Origin: Echinometra lucunter
Taxonomy: Eukaryota > Echinodermata > Echinoidea > Camarodonta > Echinometridae
Assembly: GCA_029962745.1 (NCBI GenBank)
Contig: CM057151.1
Coordinates: forward strand, 9,549,142 to 9,613,141
Length of the DNA stretch: 64,000 bases
Direction of reading: 5' to 3'
Shown here: positions 13,512 through 26,300 of the stretch, piece by piece
Layout of the letters: the number at the start of each line of letters is the position of its first letter
How positions within the stretch are numbered: position 1 is the first letter of the stretch
The notes under the pieces: generated by a model
What the model saw: only the letters and a program-made list of their open reading frames with translations
What the model was told of the DNA's origin: nothing
Database searches by the model: none
Translations under genes and position numbers: made by a program

Positions 13512-13735
13512 GTGTTTTCCATGATTTAAAAGAACCATAACATTACGTTATCGATGAATTAATAAAATGTTACACAAAATACATCAGTTAGTTTATAATG
13601 GCCATTGTTTGTACAACAAATATGTTTTGATTAAATATCAAAAAATGGTCATTATAAATTAACTGATGTATTTTGTGTAGCATTTTATTAAGTAATAAGC
13701 AATTTATTGATATGGTTCTTTCAAATCGTTGAAAA
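13512..13735. repeat. Palindromic repeat (MITE-like) inside the 3.5-kb element
   Basis: GAACCATAAC...AATAAAATG...ACACAAAATACATCAGTTA on the left pairs with TAACTGATGTATTTTGTGT...CATTTTATTAAG...ATGGTTCTTTC on the right, centred near 13625. No duplication was found. Confidence 0.7.
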
Positions 13736-14551
13736 CACACACAAAAAATGCCTAGACATTAATTTCATGTTCGGTATGAACTCAAATCCCACATAATAAT
13801 TTTGAAGCAATTAGAAACTTAGAATATAAACTTTTTACTCTAACAAATGACTTGTTTACATTGGTCAAAAGCATCAGCAATGACTAACCTAAACTAGTCA
13901 TCTGTGACTTAACATTAGTCTTGACTGAAGTAAAATAGTCATTGAGACTTGACTAATCTATATTAGTCGTTTTGACTAATTTATAAGCGCCAATGACTAA
14001 CTTATGTTTACAGTGTATACCCTAAACGAGGATATTCCTATTTTCATACCTTGAGAGTGATAGTGGGGTCCATTGAAAGTTTGGAGCCGTTTTTAACTCG
14101 AGATAATTCACTGTCCCATTATGTTTTACACAGGCGTTATAGGATTTTCCGTGGCACGGGTCTTGTTACAGTCGGTCCCGCAGTCGGTGCAAATTACGTA
14201 CCCTTTTTGCGTTTTAGATTATCGTGATTTAGGGGGCTTTTTTTCAATTTTTGGCGTTTTTGACACTCTATTCGCGTTCCGCGCGTTCCGCGCCTACCCC
14301 TGAAAAAATACCCTTTTTCCGCGTTTTTTTTCTCGCGGATGCCGTCCACTCTTCAATGGAAGTGACCCCCCCTCCCCGGGTTCACAACAGAGTCTGGAGA
14401 ACTTATGTAATGTACTAAGAAAAGAATGTTAATGATTTGTTTACAGTCTGGCATTTGTAAGGAAAAGTTTAGATTTGGTTTTCAACCACAAAGGAAATGA
14501 TATTTCAAGGGTATTCTAAATAAAAGCTGTGATTTTTATCACAAGTTTTAT

Positions 14552-14656
14552 CGACAAGTAATTGTTGACACATACTAAATTGGAACGATACAGAGAAGAT
14601 TAGCATTGCCCCTCACAAAGATGACACGTACAACTGTGAAGCGTTCCTAGTTTTAC
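14552..14656 (+). ncRNA. U6 snRNA-like gene, probably a pseudogene
   Basis: The central region matches U6: TTGGAACGATACAGAGA then AGATTAGCAT, GCCCCT, GATGACACG and GTGAAGCGTTCC. The ACAGAGA box and the AGC triad are intact. The 5' stem-loop is badly diverged (canonical GTGCTCGCTTCGGCAGCAC is not recoverable) and the internal stem-loop has several changes (CATTGCCCCTCACAAAG instead of CATGGCCCCTGCGCAAGG). A TTTT that could stop Pol III follows at 14650. The damage suggests a retroposed or decayed copy; a divergent functional U6 is less likely. Confidence 0.75.
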
Positions 14657-14702
14657 AGTAAATAATCATTTTTGATTAATACACGTCTGTAAAAACACAA
14701 TT

Positions 14703-14743
<41 letters not shown>

Positions 14744-15339
14744 GCAACAACAACAACAACACTGTTTTAGAATTTGCCCAGTTCATACAAAGCTTGCGTA
14801 GAACACATGCGATATAACAGAGAGGAAATTCTCAGTTATAATCACTATCTGATCATGTTATCAACCTGTGGAGAACGCTTTTAACTCCGACTTGGACATT
14901 GACACGGACATTATTTTGGACATCGTTCCCAACGTAATTTTGATACCGTCCTCGACTTAGTCTTTGAAGTCATCGTGAACATTACCCCAATTTGATCTTC
15001 AATATTTCAACATCGACTTCGACATATAGTCATCGTCTCCGTCTTCGAAATCGTCGTGGACTTTGGAATTAACTGGAAATTACCCTTGGATATATTATCG
15101 TCAGCACAATGGACAATTTGTTATTTGATTTATATTTTTTTGTTTGTTATTGTACAGTAACTAATAAAGAAACTGTATTCTATTTGATTAATACTACTTT
15201 TTTTGTCATTTGTGGGTTTTTAATCGGTCTCATATCGTGACAGTTGTAATTCGGTTTAGGGCGTTAAGGTTACAGAACAGTACTGGGTCGTCAAGGGTTG
15301 AAGGCAGGAATCCGGGATGCGTCGTCCAGCTAGAATAGC

Positions 15340-15386
<47 letters not shown>

Positions 15387-15984
15387 TGAGAGAGAGAAAT
15401 AGAGAGAGAGAAAGAGAGTGAGAGAGAGAGCGTGAGAGAGAGAAGGAGAAGGATAGTGGTGGTGGTGATGGTGGATGGGGTTGACACAAGATATGTATAC
15501 GTGGAGTGCTTCAATTCCTCGAGTGTAAGCTGGATTCGTTTTGCCTGTCGATTCTTCTAACTTATTCTTTACTAAAAATATATTTCTCTCTTTCCTTTCT
15601 TAGAATTTCTGTGGGGAGAGAAAGAAGATGATGTTTACTGATTCGGTCCAGTGAGAATCTACGACTGTATAGATTGATTGATCTACAGGGGGTGGGTAAG
15701 AAAGTAACAGAACAATTTCCAATTCATCTCCAGAAATAACTGATTGAGAAAAGAAAGGAGGAAAGTGACAAAAAGTGACTAGATTTCGAAGGGAGGTCAA
15801 GTACTTAATCAGAGACCCGTCTAGCCGTGTAATTGCCCGTCGTAGACTCCACTTCACGGGAGACGGAGAACAAGTCCGAATCTGATTAAAATTTAATATT
15901 TTCTTACCCGATTTTCCCTCTTTTTATTCAATAATTAATAACATGTGACGAAGTTTGAGCAAAGTCATCGGTTATCAAATTATG

Positions 15985-16022
<38 letters not shown>

Positions 16023-16938
16023 GTTCTATTCTTGTGCTTGTTTACACTTTACACTGAATACATCCTCTCTTTTTAATTCCAAACACGTCATAGTTATATT
16101 TTGATATCTTGTGTTGTTGAGTCGGCGGTTAGATAATGCACATAAAAATTAACACATGTGATCATTAATTACTTAAAAGTTTATGAATCGTATCAATCTT
16201 TTCATTCTGTTCAATTCAATAAAGGTTTATTGGCAAACATTCTTCGCTGTACAAAAACTGAATTGTACATGTTTTTACAGAAAATGAAATTTATATACGA
16301 ATTACAAAAGTGAATTTGAAAAAAACATATTAAATATTAAATCACATGAAAAACTTAAAACTGATGAAATTATCAGTATATTAGTAATGAATGTCAGATA
16401 ACATGTTAAAAAGCATCATTAATGTACAATCATAAAATGACTACATTCCCGCCATTAATGAAAATCTAACATTTTCAGATTGTAAAGTCGAAGGATAGCA
16501 GAAATATATGAGAAACAAAAAATGATGTTCTGAATTTTCAATGACATTTTCACTTTCTGCAAAATCAAGTCCATAATATTTTGGATGTCAGAAATTATTT
16601 TAGAGAGAAACAATAGCCATTGTGCATTGCAACTAAAAATCAGAACACCTATTAAACCAGAGTAATGAATCATAAACGACAATGGATAGCAAAACAGTTA
16701 TCATAAAAAGACAGACGAAATGCACGATAGTAACTACAGACAGTGGATCAATTATACACACAGATTTTGTAGCCCTGATATTTTGGAAAGTGAAAATCTA
16801 ATCTTACATTATTCGAGAATATTATTTAACGAAATTTCACAAAACTTAATTCAAGTTAATTTGACTGCATCCTTCAAATTTATACTGTGTAAAAACCTCA
16901 CTCTGATTGTGATTTACCCTTGAGAATTTAACGGTTTT

Positions 16939-16984
<46 letters not shown>

Positions 16985-17024
16985 AAATAAATAAAGTTAC
17001 ACAGATGACGTGTGGTTCATCAGT

Positions 17025-17113
<89 letters not shown>

Positions 17114-18469
17114 ATATATATATTTTTTAAAATAATTTTTTACCATTGATAAATATTAAATTTTCGCAAAGAATGGGTGCCTTGAATATATAGACCAACG
17201 GCTCATGAGCTCGAGATCGACATTGTCGGTCTTATAGGTTGCAGTCGATCGTCATGGCAGATGTGATCAATGCAATTAATGTTTGTTTGTATGTATAGAC
17301 ACTGACGAGTGGTTTGCCATGCAGGATCAGGCTAGAGATTGTACACGCCCATCTCAGCTCAGCTCTAATATAAAGATATAGGTGAGTTCGTCATCAAAAA
17401 TACACTTTAGGAAGAATAAGAAAATGATAACCCCTAAAGAGATGAAAATAATTACACTATAGTTTCTTTAAAAAGAATGTGGTCGCATGCATATACTCCC
17501 CCATCCTCCCTGCCTCATTGGCCTAACGGTTGTAAAAGTCATGTGAGTGCTCTTACTTGATTATTTATTGGTCATTTTAGTTGTAATAGATTTTGGAAAA
17601 CTCTTTTAATTTATGGTGTAAAAATGTTAATATTCTAACCCTATAGGAGGTTGAAAATAGCAGTCCTAAAGTGAATGGCAGGCTTTGGGGGCACTTGAAC
17701 CATCACTCTTCTCTTCATGTCCATTTTTCATTTTACAGTCTTAGCTTGTCATTAATTTTGCATCATGCGTGCAGCATTACTGTTCAACCAATCACTTAAT
17801 TCAACTTCTTCTCGACTTGTTGGAATTCAAATTTACGTTTTACAGTAAACCCAATTCATTCTTGTCGACATTAATTTGATTTCTTGGCAGAGATGTATCG
17901 ATGTAGGCCGGTGTCGATTTATGGAAAAAGCTCCTGCCGATTTATATCCATTCTAAAGCAGGGGAAAAAGAAAATCCACCTCCCATCAGTCCTTCCCGCC
18001 GCCCCCTCCCTTTAGCAGAGAGAGAGAGAGAGAGAGAGAGAGTGAGGGAGGGAGAGAGAGAGATGGTGGGGAGAGAGATGAGGGAGAGAAAAAAAAGGAG
18101 AAAGAGACCAAGCGGGGGGGGGGGGGGGGGGGGGGAGAGAAGAAGAAGGGAAAAAAATGAAGAGCGACCGTAAGTGTAGTACAAAGGACAGCGGCAGCAC
18201 CTATGTTATTTAAAAGAAATAATCAACAAAAATAAAGCTAACTTAGTTGGTGATAATAGTCAAGACTGACTGATCGCCATTCAATACGAATCAACAACAA
18301 CATATGTCATGTGGATCCTTGGGGGATCCACAAACTACAAGCAACGCTTAACAGTGGTTCCCTCCATTTCCGCAGAATTTAAGAATTTCTTTTAATTATT
18401 AATATGTCTACTCACCAAGAAAAAAATGAATGAAAATATATATATCGAATTATTTCACATTTTTCTGTA
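14657..18469. other. Intergenic, simple repeats
   Basis: (CAA)n at 14702-14761, (GA)n at 15341-15443, (TG)n at 15989-16021, (AT)n at 16941-17120, (GA)n at 18016-18060 and poly-G at 18114-18135. Short TCGACTTCGAC-like words near 14880-15060. No supported gene. Confidence 0.6.
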
Positions 18470-18477
18470 ATTATACC

Positions 18478-19355
18478 CAGTGGCGGCACCAGGATTGTTA
18501 AAGTGGGGGGAGGGGCAAATGGAGGGCAAAAGAAAATGTTGGGGGGCAGGGGCAGTCATTTTTTTTTGCGTGTATGGAAAAATCGAGCGTAAATCCACTT
18601 TGAGGAGTGGGGGGGGGGGGGGGGTAATTGAATTTTTGGACGATTTTTTCCCTCTTACACACATTTTAATATCAATTTTGCGAGCGAGCGAAGCAAGCAA
18701 ACAAAAAATAACCGCTTTTTTGTTTTTAATTGCATTTTCGAATAAATATTCTGAAATATGACGAGCGAGCCAAAAATAACCACTTTCTTTTGTTTTCAAT
18801 CGCATTTTCAAATAGAAATTCTAAAATATGAAGGTTGTTTATGATAGATATTCAAAATTTTGACTAACTGATAAATCAAAATATATTTTCCTCCTTATAA
18901 AAAGTGAAGGGGGATATTTGGCCATCCCCCCTCTCCAAAAAGTTTTTTGGGGGGATATATCCCCCATTTTACTCCAATGCTTTTAGTGGCCCCAATAAAC
19001 ATTTTTCTGTTACACTTGATATAGAGAGAAATTTTTGTAAAATCAGGTAATGCTTAATGGAGCAAAGATATTGATCAAAACTAGATCATGAACTGAACAT
19101 TTACATTACAAACTAATAGTGTGCGAGGAAGCCAACAGCGACTGAGTGAGAAAATTTTCAAGTTTTGAAGAGCGGAAAATGGTATTTTAGAGCATTTCAC
19201 AGCTTGAATATGATGCTTACGACAACATCTACTTATTTATAAATTACTGTATAATTTTTCTTTCAGTTCTCAAAATTTCGGGGGGGGGGGGGGCAAAGCT
19301 TCTGAGGGGGAAGGGGGAGGTAAATGCCCCCATGTCCCCCTTGGTGCCGCCACTG
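18478..19355. mobile_element. Non-autonomous hAT element (CAGTGGCGG ends)
   Basis: CAGTGGCGGCACCAGG on the left, TTGGTGCCGCCACTG on the right, flanked by the perfect 8-bp duplication ATTATACC (18470-18477, 19356-19363). CAGTGGCGG is a widespread hAT terminus. The 878-bp interior has poly-G and GAGCGAGC runs and no transposase. Confidence 0.85.
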
Positions 19356-20041
19356 ATTATACCTTTGAAATGTCACTGTATTTCTTTTCTTTCTGTTGGA
19401 AATGAATAAATATGAATTTGAATGTGAATATGAACGTAGACCTATATAATTCTGCGCTGCAAGATCTTCTGATGATGTTCTTGAAAAATAGTGAACAGTT
19501 AGAAGAAGAAAAATAAGGATTCTTATTCTGAATGATTCTAAAATGGAGGGGGGGGGGGTTGTAATACTGAAACTGAATTTTGTCTGAGCAGTCGACGAAC
19601 ACACGTGCAGTTGAATCACTAGAAAGAGATTTCTACAGTGATTCAAGTGAGTAATGTCACAGATCATTCATGAAAAGGGAAAGTCCCTTCAGAGAACACG
19701 AAGTCGGATGAATGTATAATATAGCATACTGCCATAAACTTTTCATGAATGACCTGTATATTATATTCCAGAATCCTGCTGTTTGTGGTCCTCAGTTATA
19801 TCTTAAATTCCTATCTGCAATGGGGATTGGGGACGTGCTGTGAAACAGGAAGTTTTGAATTAAAATATCAAATATCCCCCCTTTTTTGTGGTTTTCTTTA
19901 AGATATCAAACATCGATTTGCTTGAACATCCTCGGTATCAGAGGATCGATGACAAATAAAATGCAAGAAATGAACATGCCTGAGCATGGAGGATTGGAGT
20001 TTCTAAATAAAATAATTGTTGTAGAACAATATTCTGCCGTT

Positions 20042-20267
20042 CAATGACAAAAGGAAGCAACTCTGATTTTTTTCAAAATTGACCTTTTCTTGATTTTGGG
20101 TAATTTCTTGCATGCTCTACATGATGATGAAGAAATTGAGGTCACATGACCAAAAATTCCCAAAGCATAAACATATCAAAAGGAAGCAACTCCATAGACA
20201 GTGACATATATTCTTCATTTATTATAGGAAACTCATATTACAGAACTGCTTTCTTTTGTCATTGAGG
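20042..20267. repeat. Inverted repeat with AAAAGGAAGCAACTC direct repeats
   Basis: CAATGACAAAAGGAAGCA at the left and TGCTTTCTTTTGTCATTG at the right (17 of 18 positions pair). AAAAGGAAGCAACTC recurs near 20178. Likely a small mobile element. Confidence 0.45.
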
Positions 20268-20917
20268 TAGTATTGTGAAGACATGATCACTTTCCATTCT
20301 ATGACCAAACGTTAGTAGGTGGTTGGAGAAAAAATCCGAAAAATCAAGTAACCTCCTACTGAGGGGTCATGTTTTTGTTGTTACTCAAAAGTACAAATGA
20401 AATTACATTGATTGATTAAGATCTACTTTAAGCTGTAGTAAATTTTCATTTGAATTCGGTGACATCCTGTCAATTCATTTTTTTTCCATCGTTGGAGTGA
20501 TAATAACCAAATTTGATTCCAAGGTAGCTGAAAAAAATGTTCGCAACGGAAAATGTCGTCAAGTTTTAAATTTTTTCAAGAAATATATACGCGATTTCTT
20601 TCCAGCATGTGGAAAAAAATAAAAGAGAAAGAGAAGAGTCATCAATTATTCGAGATGAATTAACCACCCCAACCCATTTTGTGGGGGTTGGGATGGTGTC
20701 ACACACCGGCCCACAAGACTATATCGATGCTCCTGTCCTCTTTCCTCCCTCAAGCAAATGCAGGTGTGATTTGCTGAAGAAGAAGAAGAATAGCTATTTC
20801 ATGCATGAATTTTGGTAAACATAAAAATGGGTCGATTACCTCCTGTCAATAATTTCAGGTTGATCAAGGTGACAAAATAATCTATAATGCTCTGCTGCCC
20901 TCTTTACGTCTGTACAG

Positions 20918-20992
20918 GAAATGTTTACGATCGCGATATGGGTAAAATTAGTGCGAAACGAGATGTCAATGGAGAAGTGATCCAGTGTGGTG
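20918..20992 (+). other. Exon-like segment upstream of SNCAIP
   Basis: A good acceptor (ctgtacag|ga) and a near-perfect donor (gtg|gtaagt) bracket 75 nt open in one frame (phase 1 to 1), reading NVYDRDMGKISAKRDVNGEV. It is CpG-richer than its surroundings. It could be a 5' UTR exon of SNCAIP or an exon of an unrecognised gene; I do not know the peptide. Confidence 0.3.
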
Positions 20993-21119
20993 GTAAGTGA
21001 AAATTAATGTTTTACTTTAAAAACTTGACAGATGAATTATTAAGCAGCTCTTATGAAATCGGCCCTTTAGAAAAACGTTATAAAATGTGTTTAGTGCACT
21101 AAAATCAGCTTTGATAGAC

Positions 21120-21345
21120 GCTTGCGCTAGTGATCTTTCGACTAATTTTGTGTTCCGCATGACTGTTGTCGAGAGAAGTAGCGCGGGCAGTGCAGGGGTT
21201 CCGTATAGGTGCAACCACGGTGGTGGTGGTTTTAGCCACCAGAACCACCCGTTGTTCTCCCACGGCCACAAGTCAAGGAAGAATTCGATCGCATCTTATG
21301 GCTTTCGCATTAGGCATCACAGGCCGTAGCCTCGTAGGCGGGGGA
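21120..21345 (+). promoter_or_regulatory. GC/CpG-richer block, possible promoter region
   Basis: In an AT-rich neighbourhood this stretch is visibly richer in CpG (gtagcgcgggc, cacggtgg, gatcgc, gtaggcgggg). A second such block lies at 22380-22500. Both lie upstream of the SNCAIP start codon. No TATA box or other core element decides between them. Confidence 0.2.
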
Positions 21346-21861
21346 GCAGTAACTATAGTTAGCTCCATACTACCAGTGACTACTGTAATTGAAATTTAAA
21401 TGCAGAAATATTCGCGGTAGGCCTAGATCTAACTGTTACATCATTAATTTTCACGGATTTTGTGCTATTTTTGGCAAGGGCAAATTCTAGAACTCTTGGA
21501 ATTGAAAATAATACTAGTACAATTTCATATGCATTGAAATAACAAATAGCACTTTTGTGAGTGAGTAATATTGCAGCACAAATTTTAGAAACTGCGAATA
21601 TGTTCTTGGGCCGCTCAGCGCGAAAATTCATTCATGCGAAAAATATATGTGCATTCCGTTTATGAATAAATGAATCGACATGAATTGAACCCAGAAAAAA
21701 AAAAGAAACCAGCATATGTAGTACAGTAATGTTAATTTCATTCTAGCTGTAGAGTCTACTATGAGCTTGATGTTTGTATTATATCTGACATTTTACACCA
21801 AGTGTATATGGCTACAATTTAAATGCTGAGAGCAGGGTTAATATACAATATAATCTGAGTG

Positions 21862-21979
21862 CATTGGTTCAAATTAGCGCATGCATGCGATAACTTAAGT
21901 AATTGTCTGAAGCCACGACGCGCAGCGGAATGGCTTTGGACAATTCTGAAGTTATCAAATGCGGTAATTTGAATCAGTG
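21862..21979. repeat. Palindromic repeat upstream of SNCAIP
   Basis: TTCAAATTAGCGCATGCATG..GATAACTTAAG..AATTGTC pairs with GACAATT.TGAAGTTATC...GCGGTAATTTGAA. The loop is CpG-rich (gacgcgcagcgg). MITE-like. Confidence 0.55.
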
Positions 21980-23253
21980 AACGAACAAGAGCCAGGAGTT
22001 ATTTGTTTTTATAAAATGATGTACATGGATCCTTGTTGTTTGATAAATTACAGGAAATCTGATGTAACGTTTTATCCAACTTTTACCTGTAACGATACAG
22101 TATTCAATCTAATGTTAGCCTATATAGCCCTGGTCGGCTTGAGCTAGAATCTAACGTTAGTCCTTGCATAGTTTAACATTGATATTATTAATTTCTTTCA
22201 CCCTGTATGGCATTGGTGCTTACCAGCGGCTCTCATAGACCTCTTTGAAAAAACAACTTATTCCGATTCGATCCATTGATGAAAAATAAAGGACTATACA
22301 ACATCAATGAAAAATGACGATGTTTGCCTTTTAAATTAATCTGCTGCTGCATAAAAAGTGTGGGTGAATTGACCGAGGCAGCGCAGTGCGTACGTACGAA
22401 GCTTTTAGGCTTTCAGGCCATACGCGCTGGCTTGGCAAGCAGAGCGCTGCATGCAGCACCCATGCCCAGGGGCGAGAAATTGCCACGCGTGCAATCTACT
22501 TTGCTATTGCATGCTTGTATGTAAAGAAATTGCATGCTTATTGGCAAAAAATTGCATGGTCAGCTTGACAGGCAAAATAATGAATGTCAAGTGACTGGCT
22601 CTCAACCAATCATTTGATTAGGATCCATGTATCCATTTTGTAAACAAAGACACATAACGTCTAACGGTACGTACAGTAATAACCAATAGGTATGCCTGGC
22701 TGCATTGCAGGCTATCTTTGGTGTTTACTTGTATGATTTTCAAAGTATTCAAACTACTGATCGTGCAGCACAGTTGCAAAAATATTCATATTTTTTAATA
22801 GAAACAGTAGGGTTCAGCTAACCTTCCATGTACATATGTAATTTCATTGACGGTACGATTAGCATCTGAATACGTTTACCTCTGACATTGTCGGTAGGAT
22901 ACATGCAGCTAGATAAACGTGCAGTACTACAGTAAAATGCAGTGATATATGATGTTACCAATTTAGTGTGCCAATCACATACCGCCATCTAGTGAGCACC
23001 ATGGATTTGAAAAAATATTTTCTATATGAAATTAATGTAACTTGTGGTCCTGATTTTCTTAAATTATTGCAGTCTTTTCATATAATTCAATTTGCAGATT
23101 TTTGAGGAAGCACTCTCGCTAACAAGAGAAACATAAACTACATGTAGCAGCAATAAACATGGCTTGAAGAAAGTGAGGAGGTTCTGTATTTGCATGTAAT
23201 TATTGCCAGTCATGTGATCAGCTACAGGGGGCATGTCACTATCCCATGTGACC

Positions 23254-23310
23254 ATGGAGCATGGTGATGTAATCGACATTGATGACCTCTTAGGGGTGTC
23301 ATCTCCGGAA
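23254..23310 (+). CDS. SNCAIP: SNCAIP coding exon 1 (start codon, acidic N-terminus)
   Basis: The ATG at 23254 opens 19 codons reading MEHGDVIDIDDLLGVSSPE and ends at a gtgagt donor in phase 0. The start resembles the vertebrate synphilin-1 N-terminus, which is also ME followed by alternating acidic and hydrophobic residues. No better in-frame start was seen upstream. A 5' UTR probably precedes it; acceptor-like AGs lie at 23072 and 23097. Confidence 0.8.
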
Positions 23311-26300
23311 GTGAGTTCTTTGCCCATTTGTTTATCTCTGTAATTGGCCACAATGTGAATGATAAAAGGTCACATATGTACATTACTTTTCTCAGAAATG
23401 ATATTTCCTTTTGTTTTTTAACGTGCTATATTTTAGTTATTACTTATTGTAGGGACGTGTACATGAATTACAACACTTTTTTATGGTCCTTATATTATCA
23501 TTCTAGTACAAATTTACTGTATATTAAAACATGTGTATACACATAATTGCTAATTTAGATTAGAGAACGCTTTTTTAACATTTTGTAAAGAATACACTTT
23601 TTGCGAATTACATGAAAACACCATATCCCTGTGTCCAAATTCAAATATGTACCCTGCCTAATGGAATGATTAATAAAAAATGGTTGACATTGCATTTTCA
23701 CAGCAGTCATCCCTTCCCTTGGAAGAATACAATCTAGATGACTTCTTAGATACTGCCCTTCATGAAGGAGACAATGGAAGGACTAGCAAACAATATACAG
23801 GTAAAATTAAGTTTCGTTTACACGTTGAATGCATTTGATATACATTCCCCCCCCCCCTTTTACTTGTAGATGCAATTGACTGACGTTGGTTTATAAATAA
23901 GTAAACTGAAGTGCTGCAAATGTTGGCTGCATTTTTTGCAATAACAGCTTCAATTCTTGTATTCTGTGGATTTGTTCTGTATAAAAACAAGATTTTTAGG
24001 AAATTGGGTTAATTTGTGCACTCTTCTGGCTGAAGAGATTTATATGTTTATTCACATATTTTTATGAAAATCTGGATTTTATTGGCTTAGTTATGAAATA
24101 TGTCTCATGTATAAATTTGATTTTTTTGTGGTTTCAGGCAAACCCCACCCCCATGGTCACAAAAACAAAAGAAATCGATCAGGACAGTGTGCCAGTGACC
24201 AAGCAAAGTCACCTCCATGCCGGCAGGATGATGCTACTGAGGCTTTCTTAGACTCTCTTCTAAGTACCATCAAACCAAGTGGAGAAGGGAATGACATCAC
24301 TCTTGACATCAACTCAGATGAGCTGAGGAGGTTCATTTCAGAGTATCATGTACAGGATGGAGAGTTGGTCAGTAGAGGGCGGGATGGGGCACAGCCGACA
24401 GAAGATGGAACCTCCATCAGTTCCAGTGCTTCAGAGTCATTGGATAGCTCACTCTCTGGAGAAGGGGTCAGCGGGTCAAAGGTCAAGCAAAATAAGAAGA
24501 TGATGAGAGGGATGAGGCTTCTGGTGGCCAACCTCCTCCGAAGCAAGACAGCTGCCATGGCCAGCCCAACCTTGGGGAGCGAAGATGAGAGACAGAAGGA
24601 AATACGAAGGCAGAAGATTAAGGATAAGAGCAAACGGAGGGAAGAGAAAGCTTTGATGCAACATAGTAGCGAGGGTCATTCTTCTCAGAGTGATATTTCT
24701 TTAAACCACAACCCACCTACCCACCCACCCATCAAGATAGAAAACACTTATTCTGTACATAATGCAAGGGGAGGAAATCCAAGGAATAGTCAGTGTACTG
24801 ACAGACTGGAAGCATACATATCAGGAATGAGCTCAGAAGCAGCAAAGGTCTTCAAGGTTGCTGTTGAAGAAGATAAATCAGCTTTGGTAAGAAAATATTT
24901 TTAAATGGTTGTTGAAATTATGTTATAAAGATCTGTGCTTTGATAAATTTCATGGAAAGGCCTTTAGGAAATCATGATAAAATGGAGAACAGTAGATTTG
25001 AAATGTGATCTGATGTGCTGATTCTTTTTGAAAAATGTAACATTGTATGATATATATTTTAAATAAAAGAAAGGAGATTTGGAAGATTGTACTGGGTGCC
25101 GTCGCATAAAACCTTGCTATTATAGTAACTTTGCCATCAATGGTAACTACCATGGTAACGTTGCTCAACAACCAATCAAAATCCAGTATTCCATGAAAGT
25201 TACCATCGATGGCAAAATTACTATAATAAGTTTTATGCAATGGCAGGGGTCCAGATATGACTTGATGTCTTTTTGCTCATGGAAATGAATGAATTCTGTA
25301 GACTAAAAAAGTGAAAATATTTTCATACCTGTTGTTTACTCAATTTTGGATTGTGTTTCCTACAGGAGCAATGTCTCAGAAGCAATCCCAGTCTTCGAGA
25401 CTCCCGGGATTGCCATGGCAACGTACTCCTACACGTCTTGTGTCGTCATGGTAAACTGGAGAGCTTACAATGGCTGACAACTGGACTTTGTGGACATCAT
25501 GTCAGTCTTGAGAATGATAATTGCTTCACCCCAACTGCCATTGCTGTCAAAGTAAGTGACTAATTTGAAAATTAGTCTTTATGCATGAGTCCACCCTTAG
25601 AATTTGAAATTTTTTAAAGGTCCAAAGTTAGAATTAGCCTAATTAGGGCATTCATTTGTCCCTATGACATCTCAAAATGCATTTAGTTGTTTTAATATGA
25701 TGATTTTATTTAACGAGGGAAGCCTCATTACATGTAGCTTCAAATCGTTCTTCCTGAGGGTCCTGCACATTATTATTACCAAAGCATTTGCCTAGTCCCC
25801 ATTTACACCTGGACAAATGTGGGTGGATGAAGTCACCCAGCAAGGATTGAGCCCAGGACCTATTGTATCAGAGTCAAAAATTTCATACTCCACAATGCTC
25901 CAAATATTCAACTAGACTTGCATTTACTTGAGTAGTGTGGGATGGACTTGGACATTATTAGCTTATCAAATAAATGTAACTTGTATTTCCTTACTGGACT
26001 CTTTGAAATGATTAATAATTGTAATATGTATTTCCCTTTAAAGTATGGCAGACTTGAATGTGTTGAGTGGTTGATCAATGAAACCAAGGCCAAAGATGAA
26101 CTTCATTCTCAGGATAATAGATGGTCCTTGCTCCACATAGCATCCCGCTATGGACAGGTGAGAAGATCTGTCTCAGGACACCACTTTCAAAAGAAAAAAA
26201 AGCATGAGTTTTAAAGTAAAGGGGTGCTAGTTCTGATGTGTGATGATGAATTGACTGAATATTATTGTACATAAAAAGTTATGAACCCATGCATGCAGTT

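Larger units (their letters stand above)
10537..14015. mobile_element. 3.5-kb DNA transposon with TA duplication and TTAGTC subterminal arrays
   Basis: It begins CACTGTAAACATAAGTTAGT and ends with the reverse complement. TA dinucleotides flank it (10535-10536, 14016-14017). Both ends carry many copies of TTAGTC/GACTAA in both orientations (10549-10800 and 13876-14005). A TA target fits Tc1/mariner/IS630-type or other TA-targeting elements, but no DDE transposase was recognised inside; the only protein signal is on the minus strand at 12557-12843. Confidence 0.8.
10382..14380. mobile_element. hAT-like element with 8-bp TSD, interrupted by a second element
   Basis: Terminal inverted repeats of about 55 bp: CCCGGGGGG followed by TCACTTCCATTGAAGAGTGG and GCATCCGCGAGA on the left, the reverse complement on the right (14331-14380). 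The flanks carry the perfect 8-bp duplication TTCACAAC (10374-10381 and 14381-14388). Without the insert it is about 520 bp and has no transposase, so it is non-autonomous. An 8-bp duplication fits hAT, though the CCCGGG terminus is not the usual CAGGG type. Confidence 0.85.
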
